This document shows positions 56,855 to 64,000 of a stretch of DNA of 64,000 bases, in pieces. The number at the start of each line of letters is the position of its first letter. Positions within the stretch are counted from its first letter, which is position 1. The notes below the pieces were generated by a model. It saw only the letters and a program-made list of their open reading frames with translations, searched no databases and had not been told where the DNA came from. The position numbers and the translations under genes were made by a program. This stretch comes from Beroe forskalii (taxonomy: Eukaryota; Ctenophora; Nuda; Beroida; Beroidae): positions 1-64,000 of the forward strand of contig WFMF01000258.1 in NCBI GenBank assembly GCA_011033025.1, given 5' to 3'.

Positions 56855-57570
56855 TTCATATCTCGGTCCAGGAAGGTCGTAGAGACTCCATCTTGGGCTT
56901 AAACGAATCGCAATTGCCATGTTTTTATACAATTGTTCATGAAGATATGCCCTAAAATGCACAGGAAAAGTTTTGGGCCAAAACTGTTTTTCACCATGTT
57001 GTTTCATTCATCAGCAAAATTTTCATATCTTGGTCCACAAAAGTCGTAGAGACTTCATCTTGGGCTCAAAAGAATCGCAATGGCCACATTTCTATACAAC
57101 TTTTCATAAAGATATGTTCTAAAATGCTCATGAGAAAAGTTTTCGGCCAAAAACTGATTTTTCCACCATACGCGAGCTATTTATGATCAAGGAAGTTCAT
57201 ATCTCGGTCCAGGAAAGTCGTAGAGACTGTCTGGGGTTCAAACGAATCTGAATGGCCACATTTTATGCAATTTTCCATGAACCTTGTCCTAAAATGCACA
57301 GGAAAAAGTTTTGGGTCAAAAACTGTTTTTCACCATTATATATGAGTCATTTATTACCAGAAGTTTCATATCTCGGTACAGGAAAGCCTTAGAGACTTCA
57401 TCTAGGGCTTGAGGAATTGCAATGTTCATTTTAAATGTATACGACATATTGATTGATTGATTGCTTTCATCAATGAATCCCTGTAGAGGCTATATTTGGC
57501 TTCAATGACTGTACAAAGTTCAGGCTATGGTATGATAAATAACAAGGAGCTCCAAATTTAAGGTCTTGGG
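56855..57570. repeat. ~165-bp tandem repeat, 4-5 copies
   Basis: Units contain TTCATATCTCGGTCCAGGAA, GTCGTAGAGACTTCATCTTG, GGGCTCAAACGAATCGCAAT and GCCAAAACTGTTTTTCACCA. Starts fall near 56858, 57028, 57186 and 57366, with a partial copy near 57560. Confidence 0.85.
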
Positions 57571-58036
57571 CTCAAACGAATTGCAATGGTCATATTTTTA
57601 TATTTTTATACAGTTCTTCATGAGCATTATATGCCCTAAAGGCTCAGGAAAACGTTTTGCCTTTGGGCCAAAACTGTTTTTCACCATACACGAGCTGTTA
57701 ATGATCAGCAGTAGTTTCATCTTAGTCCAGACAATGCATACTTGTCTGGGATTCTTCGTGATGATAATGGCCTTGTTATTATACATTGTATAATAACAAG
57801 GCCATTACCTCATCACGCGGAATCGTTTGAGCCCAAGACGAAGTCCATGCGACAATTGTATAATATACAATTGTCTATAACATATAATGCCCCAAAAAGA
57901 ATGGTCGTAAAAACTTCATTTTGAACTCAAGTGACTTCCAATGGCCATTTTTAATATTATTTCACAGTCACAAGCTAAAACTCAAAAGAAAGATTTAAAT
58001 TGTGACTGAAAAGCTGAAAGAGTGAATGATTCAAAT
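57571..58036. repeat. Repeat remnants and a small hairpin
   Basis: Continues the TTGGGCCAAAACTG repeat; at about 57765-57815 AATGGCCTTGTTATTATACA forms a hairpin with its downstream complement. No exon of the Rubicon-family gene recognised. Confidence 0.5.
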
Positions 58037-58873
58037 TAGGGGAACGATGGGGCAAATGGGACCCTAAAATTCTAAAGTCTGTAGAGCTTTCATTTTAGCC
58101 GATTTCCATGAAATTTTTTGCATAGATACTCAATAAAGCATGCAGATTGGTGTACTAACACCAAATTTCACCATTCTCCGCCCATTTTGTGGGTGTGGCC
58201 TCATCCCGTTTGGCCAACCCCCATTTGATTTTTCTGTGAAAGTATGTCAAATGGGACCCATAAATTGCCCAAATGGGATATCCCATTTCACCAACTTCCA
58301 GTATCCCATTTAACATCTTGTATTTAAACTAAATTTTTTGGATGCCTGGAAGGTGCAAATGAAATCAGAATACATTTTTATGGTAAAATAATGAAGTTCA
58401 AACCATATCCCAATCGAATAAAAAACATAGTTGGTCAAATGGGATATGGTGAAATGGCCAAATGGGATATCCCATATTGCAAATTCATGAGTATCCCATT
58501 TTACAAATTATATGGCAATTCAATTATGGCTAATTAACATATTAGACCATCATTAATCAACCAAAAACACATCAATCGCTGGAGAATACATGATGACGAA
58601 CTAAATGCAATCCAATATGAAGGGAATGTTCCAATGCAAATCATGTCATGATAGGAGTAAAACAAGCAATATCGTAACGCATTATCTGGTGTAAGGAAGT
58701 ATGTGTGTGAAGAAGAGCCTGATTGAATTACCGAAATGACTTCATGGTTTAATTGAACTATCTCGTTGACCCATTCAGCGGCAACAAAAATTGTAATCCC
58801 AACCCATGTAAATTCCCAGAAATGGCAAGGGTCCCATTTGGTATACTATCCCATTTGCCCCATCGCTCCCCTA
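58037..58873. mobile_element. 837-bp TIR element (TAGGGGAACGATGGGGCAAA)
   Basis: Starts TAGGGGAACGATGGGGCAAA and ends with the inverted TTTGCCCCATCGCTCCCCTA. The interior repeats CAAATGGGATATCCCATTT-type palindromes. No coding capacity seen; a non-autonomous DNA element. Confidence 0.75.
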
Positions 58874-59745
58874 CAAGACATACAATGAAGGAAGAATATA
58901 TTGATCTGTGACCGGCAAAGCCCTCACATTTAACAACAGCTCAAAAGATTAAAATTATGGCTGTAAATGACTGAAAGATTCAAAACACTCGACATGGCAT
59001 GAAAGCATGAAGAGATGAAGAAAGAATGCCTAAAGATCTAAGAATGTCAACGCCCTCACCAACAACAGGTTAATGTTATTATAATCGAAAGATCAAAATC
59101 ATGACTGAAAATTACTGAAAGATTCAAAAGACTCGACTTAAAATGAAGAAAGAATATAGATCTGAGACCGGCAAAACCCTCACAATTAGCAAAAGCCCAG
59201 AAGAATGATTAAAAATATTACTGAAAATAACTAAAATGCAGAAAGAGCAAAAGATTCAGAACACTCGACATGATATTCTCTATACCTACTTTGAAGAAAG
59301 AATAAAGATCTGAGACCGGCAACGCCATCACATTCTCAAATTAATTGCAAAAGCAAGCTACCTTCAGGCATAAGTTATCTTCAGGCATAATTCTAATCTA
59401 TTAGAATTATGCCTGAAGATAACTGAAAGAGCAAAAGCTTCAAAACATTGATCGACTCGAAATGAAAAAAGAATAAAGATCTGAGACCGGCAACACCCTC
59501 ACAAGCAAAAGCCCAGAAAAAGATTATAACTATGGCTGTAAATTACTGAAAGATTCGAAACACTCGACATGAAGTGAAGAAAGAAGAAGAACGGCAACGC
59601 CCACACAAGGAACAGCCCAAAAGAAAGATGAAAATCATGACTGGAAGATTAAATCATGACTGAATTGCTCATGACCGGCAACAATCACACACCGTAAGCA
59701 AGCATTTAACATCTAGCAAACACGAGGTGAGAAAGTTCTGGAACA
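58874..59745. repeat. Diffuse tandem repeat (GATCTGAGACCGGCAAA...)
   Basis: Irregular ~110-180-bp repeats: GAGACCGGCAACGCCCTCAC, AGCAAAAGCCCAGAA and CTGAAAGATTCAAAACACTC recur several times in different lengths. No protein-coding signal. Confidence 0.65.
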
Positions 59746-60778
59746 ATAGCGCTCGATTATTTGAGCAAGAAGAGATACGATGTTCGCGGAGGACAGCTAC
59801 AAAATTTCAGTAAAACGCCCATAACTCCCGATCCAAAGCATCTTTTTCCACGATTCTTTTTTTAATTTATAGCTGAGAATGAGATCTTTCCAATGATGTA
59901 ACATTTGACAAAAGTTTTTTCAATAAATTTCACTCAATTTGCCCTACCATACAATTTTTTGCAATATTGGTGCGCGCGCGTCGTTTCGTAGCGCAATACG
60001 TTAACTTATGATGATGACGTAGTACGCGCTCGACCAATCAGATTGTGCAGCACTTTCTGCTGCAAAATCTGGCGAGTTTCCCCCTACCCCGGGCGAGGTT
60101 GCAAAGTGACGTCCAAATGTGGAACGTTGCGCCGCGCGCGCGGGTAGGGTAACATCCTACGACTAAACGCGTATATCCCTCTTATCGTCGCGCGGCGCGT
60201 ACACACACCTATGCGGCCTTAGGAAGAAAATATGTAAGCCCTCAAGCGGGAGTGATTGCTTGGGGGCCTATCTGATAGGAACCGTGCAAGTCCCTATAGT
60301 TGTCTGACCCCTTAGCCTACGGCTTGCCCTAACCAGGACCCTGGTTACGCGCACGGAGTGCGCGGCGCGGCAAGCGCCTGGTTAGGGGAACCTTCGGCGG
60401 ACGCACGCGCCTGCCAAAGTTGCTAAACACGTATATCCCTGTCTGCGTTGCGCGGCGCGCGTACGCGCGTGGCACACCTATGCGGGCTTAGGAACTGCCA
60501 AAGGTCAGACAATGCATAGGTTTGTGTGTGTACGCGCCGCGCAACGCTTGCCTAACTAGGACCCTGGCCCTGGTTTCGCGCACAGAGTGCACGGCAAGCC
60601 GCTAAACCACCCCTGGTTACTAAAACGCGAACGCAAACAGGGATATACATATACGTGTTTATTCCTAAGCCCGCATAGGTGTGTGTACGCGCACGGCGCT
60701 TCTGAGGAAGCGCGCCGCGCAACGCAAACAGGGATATATATAAGTGTTTAGCAATTGTCTTTAATCAACTATGTATAC
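59746..60778. repeat. GC-rich inverted-repeat cluster
   Basis: Repeated forward and inverted segments built from GCGCGGCGCG, ACACACCTATGCGG, CCTGGTTAGGGGAAC and GTATATCCCT. CTAAGCCCGCATAGGTGTG at about 60664 is the inverse of CACACCTATGCGGGCTTAGG at 60473. Looks like nested hairpin insertions. Confidence 0.6.
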
Positions 60779-61040
60779 ATACGGTGGCATGTCGAACTCC
60801 AACGTGTGCGGCTCAATGCCTGGAAATCATGAGCCGCGCACATATGAATTCGACAAACCCGTTGGCCATTATGGTGCCATGTGACTCGAAAATTTCATTA
60901 ATTTCCTGGACATAAAGTCAAGTGTTACGGTGGCGTGTCGAACTCATATGTGCGCGGCTTGCTGCGCTGCCTGTAATTAACAGGCAGCGAGCTGCGCACG
61001 ATTACGCCGCGCACATATGAGTTCGACACGCCCCTGTTAT
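60779..61040. mobile_element. Two hairpin elements ending in GTCGAACTC...
   Basis: 60779-60870 and 60924-61040. Each opens TACGGTGGC(A/G)TGTCGAACTC and closes with the inverted GAATTCGACA or GAGTTCGACACGCCCCTG; the arms contain TGTGCGCGGC. The second is almost a perfect palindrome of ~115 bp around CTGTAATTAACAG. Related to the elements at 16698 and 62190. Confidence 0.7.
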
Positions 61041-61404
61041 TTGATAAATAAGCAGTTGTAGAATTAATCACCTCATCATTCTTATTGAAATCAATTATAA
61101 CAAAACAAACTACAGTACAATGACATTTGAAATGATACACAAAACTCTGATTAAAAATAAATACATTTAATGAACCTAATGATTATCTAAGCATTAGGAG
61201 TCGAAATTGATCCAAAATGTTTTTAATAGAAAAAATATTGGGTAGTACATTAAAATTTTAAATGGAATATAATTTGGAATAAAGGGTATTTTCATATTAT
61301 TGGATCCTCATCCAGACAAATCCATCAATTGAATCAGATATACATTGTTTTAATGAAATGCAAATCCTTAGAAAAATTCACGTCCAGCAGCAATTATAAT
61401 GAAT
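61041..61404. other. Intergenic, nothing recognised
   Basis: AT-rich sequence downstream of the EGF-receptor gene's repeats; no exon seen. Confidence 0.4.
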
Positions 61405-61880
61405 GAAGTCCCCGCCTCACTTCAGGAGCAATGAAGTGTCGTCCGCCTCATTTCAGGAGCAATGAAGTGTCGTCCACTTCAATTCAGGAACAATGAAGTG
61501 TCGTCCTCCTCACTTCAGGAGCAATGAAGTGTCGTCCTCCTCACTTCAGGAGCAATGAAGTGTCGTCCACCTCACTTCAGGAGCAATGAAGTGTCGTCCG
61601 CCTCACTTCAGGAGCAATGCAGTGTCGTCCGCCTCACTTCAGGAGCAATGAAGTGTCGTCCGCCTCATTTCAGGAGCAATGAAGTGTCGTCCTCCTCACT
61701 TCAGGAGCAAGCAGGAGTTCTGAAGTGTCGTCCGCCTCACTTCAGGAGCAATGAAGTGTCGTCCGCCTCATTTCAGGAGCAATGAAGTGTCGTCCTCCTC
61801 ACTTCAGGAGCAATGAAGTGTCGTCCACCTCACTTCAGGAGCAATGAAGTGTCGTCCACCTCACTTCAGGAGCAATGAAG
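61405..61880 (-). repeat. 31-bp minisatellite derived from the EGF-gene 3' coding end
   Basis: About 15 copies of the 31-bp unit TCACTTCAGGAGCAATGAAG plus TGTCGTCCGCC (CTCC, CACC variants). On the minus strand each unit reads GTGGACGACACTTCATTGCT CCTGAAGTGA, i.e. the last codons and stop of the EGF-receptor gene. The outermost copy (61861-61889) is the coding one; the rest would be 3'UTR. Confidence 0.85.
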
Positions 61881-64000
61881 TGTCGTCCACCTCAGATTCT
61901 TCCTCTTCCATCCGCTCGATCATTTCCAGAACGTTCTGACTCTGCCTCCGGAGAGTGGAAGGAGAAGGCTTCCTTGCCACCAAGGGGATTGTGTTGGGGT
62001 TCTGAAGCGTTAGAAATCATGAGGAATACCACGGAAATTTACGGTTGCAGTTTTCGCTTCCTTTGTGTGCGCGGCGTATAGACATGTGAATAACAAGTCT
62101 GTACGCCGCGCACAAAAAAGACGCGCAAACTGCAGTTCGAACTACCCCTGCTACTGGAGAAAAAGATGAAATTTACTTTGGGCAAACAATTACCGTTGTG
62201 TCTCGACCTTACGCCACGTTTGAGTGCTTTTTTTAATGCGTGTTGCATTGAAAGTACTTAGCGCGCTGTCACGCGCAGCGAAAAAGCACCCAGGCGCGGC
62301 GTAATACGCTGTGCTTGAAAAATCGAGACACCTGGGTTATACAATCACTAATTCTCCTCCTCACCTCTTTAGCGCGGTGTATTTCTCTGTAGATGGGTAT
62401 TTGCCGCTGAGCGTGTTCGCTGGCGGTGATGTCGGCCGCAGGAAGACGCGGGGATCTGCCTCGCGAGGAGGAACTGCCGCGGACCTGGGATATTGTAACT
62501 CTAAGCCGATTTGAGTAATCTACTGCTTGATATTACCAGAATTTCATTTGAAAATTATCTACAGAAGGGATGGTACGTAGCGCGTAGGCAGGTAAAATAA
62601 TTATGAACACAATAAGCGGAAAAATGAAATAATCATTAGCTTGCGTTCAAGCGTTTTGAAAACAACTCGTTCAGCTCGCATATCACGGACGTTTTTGCTG
62701 TGTCTGCTGTTAGCCTTGAGGCAGTAGTGAGCGTTGATACTGACACTGATAAGTGATACAGAGAGCAGCACAATTACAACTCCTAACATCGCTATCTCCC
62801 TGAAAGGAGCAACGATTACAATTCTTTTACTTAACCGTGGTGTCTTGAATTTTTGAGTCGCTGCATACAACGGCGCGTTTGGGTACTTTTTGTGCCGCGT
62901 GATAGCGCGCAAATGTGTCTTTGAAAGAAAGTTCATTTGCGCGCTGGCCTGCGTCGCAAAAAGTACCCAGGCACGTCGATACACCAGGTTAACATTGCTA
63001 TCTCACCGAAAGGGATATTAGGGATCATTCACATATGACACAGGAGTTATAATCGACCGAGTTCGAGATTTCGAACCGAATTTCCATCAATAGCACAATT
63101 CCTTCACAATGAAGTGGTGAAGGCACCCACCTGGTGGAGACTCCGTGAAAGAAGTGGGCTGTTCCCCGGTACACGGCACAGATCCGTCCCTGCCAGTCCT
63201 CACTGCACAGACATTCTCCTGGTTGAAAGGTGGGAAATTAGTCCAAACTCATGTGTGGGGCAAATCGATAAAACGCGTAAATGTACTGTACTTTCGACAG
63301 ATATCATAGGAGTAAAATGCGCGTCTTCATCAATCCCAAGGATGCACATTTTACTTTTTGGTAAAAAAGCACATCGCGCGGCGTAATACTCCGCGCATCA
63401 TCTCAGAAACAACATTCTCCTGTTGAGGGGTCACAAGACCCGTGGTCAGAGCAGTTGTCGCAGGTCTGGTTACACCCGACCCCCCACGTCCGGTCTGAAC
63501 ATCTCACGTCACACGCATCACCTGAAAAAATCCAGTAATTACTCATTTGAAAAGTGATTAAACGCCTCGCGCGAGAAATAGGCGGGCAGGATGACGTCAT
63601 TATCATAGCTCAATGTAGTGAGTTGATGACGTTGAACCGCCTATTTCTCTAACACGTCGTTTAGAGTCGGGTTAGTCACGTGACACAAAACTTTTAACTG
63701 ACCAGGGCAGTAACTGAAAAACTTACAGTTTCTGCCTCAGGTCAGTTCACAGTTTTTAAATCACGTGACCAAGTCAGCAGAACTTAAATGCGACAAGTTG
63801 AATTGCAAATACATGATCCAGGAAATAGGTGTGAAGTGTGCATTTTGCTCCGAATGGGGGCTGTCCCCGGCCCTTGCAAGAAACAAACAAACAAACAATC
63901 GTTGCTTACCCTGCCAGCCAGGCTCGCAGCTGCATTCTCCACTAACGAAATGGCACGTGCCATGCGCGCACTGACACGTGTTGGAACATTGGTTGCCATA
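61861..64000 (-). CDS. EGF-repeat single-pass receptor (3' half; continues past window edge)
   Basis: Exons in transcript order: 63910 to beyond 64000, 63420-63521, 63131-63218, 62667-62799, 62365-62484, 61861-62001 (stop TGA 61861-61863). Phases agree throughout. The exon at the window edge encodes an EGF module (CSNTCQCAHGTC ... GECSCEPGWQG). The next two encode RCSDRTWGVGCNQTC ... GECLCSEDWQGRIC, the laminin-type EGF pattern of the MEGF10/Draper/SREC group, though assignment to one family is not safe. Exon 62667-62799 holds the transmembrane helix AMLGVVIVLLSVSLISVS. The ~110-residue cytoplasmic tail is basic and Ser-rich (VRGSSSSRGRSPRLP) and ends in a Glu cluster with DDTSLLLK, which contains an acidic-dileucine match ([DE]xxxL[LI]). 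No kinase or phosphatase domain follows. The donor side of exon 63420-63521 is non-canonical. Confidence 0.8.
62039..62340. mobile_element. Two hairpin elements in EGF-gene intron
   Basis: 62039-62150 opens TTACGGTTGCAGTTTTCGC and closes AACTGCAGTTCGAACTACCCC around GCGCGGCGTA/TACGCCGCGC. 62190-62340 opens TTACCGTTGTGTCTCGACC and closes ATCGAGACACCTGGGTTAT. Both lie in the intron between exons 62365-62484 and 61861-62001. Confidence 0.68.
62832..62992. mobile_element. Hairpin element in EGF-gene intron
   Basis: Opens TTAACCGTGGTGTCTTGAA and closes GTCGATACACCAGGTTAA, with paired inner segments GGGTACTTTTTGTGCCGCG and AAAAAGTACCCAGGC. Lies in the intron before the transmembrane exon. Confidence 0.68.

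Noticed and set aside
62601-62984. 127-residue minus-strand single-exon protein
   Set aside because: Only 62667-62799 is exonic (the transmembrane exon of the EGF receptor); the rest is intron and a hairpin element.

Overview
This is a eukaryotic, almost certainly animal (invertebrate-type), genomic window. Its genes are metazoan families split by GT-AG introns: a beta-arrestin, DNA topoisomerase III-beta (TOP3B), the C-terminal part of Mediator subunit MED23, a Rubicon/Pacer-family autophagy regulator, a sushi (CCP) domain protein and an EGF-repeat transmembrane receptor. More than half of the window is tandem repeats, inverted-repeat elements and two copies of an ORF1-only retroelement. I cannot name the species. 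Most apparent open frames, including the long ones in the minisatellites, are not genes. Exon boundaries below were found by reading both strands for splice sites, and codon phase was checked across each junction.

Layout. 1-6050: minisatellites and inverted-repeat elements. 6052-9831 (minus): at least seven 3' exons of a sushi-domain protein ending in a hydrophobic, GPI-signal-like tail; its 5' end was not found. 9868-15424: a 1.8-kb inverted-repeat element, a splice-donor-containing minisatellite, a foldback element and unassigned DNA. 15425-42247 (minus): a complete 13-exon beta-arrestin gene spread over 26.8 kb. Its two largest introns (11.7 and 10.4 kb) hold a 3.4-kb 37-bp satellite, a 1-kb AGCTCACTCAC array, a 41-bp minisatellite and several TIR elements. 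43050-44215 (plus): ORF1-only retroelement. 44750-46610: hairpin elements and a TIR element packed with GGGACAAATT repeats.

46949-56537 (plus) is the gene-dense core. TOP3B (6 exons) is followed after 57 bp by an intronless MED23 C-terminal reading frame, and after another 288 bp by a Rubicon-family gene whose first intron carries a second, inverted copy of the retroelement. A splice-acceptor-like AG lies just upstream of each start codon, so a trans-spliced operon is possible but unproven. 56538-61860 is repeats; the last Rubicon exons were not found there. 61861-64000 (minus): the 3' half of an EGF-repeat membrane receptor, which runs off the right edge and whose introns are loaded with GC-rich hairpin elements.

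Two otherwise intact genes (TOP3B, arrestin) each show one single-base break in frame, which looks more like consensus error than decay. The most unusual theme is minisatellites that start at or reiterate exon ends, including 5' splice sites (sushi exon at 9658, array at 11690) or the final codons and stop (EGF gene at 61861).
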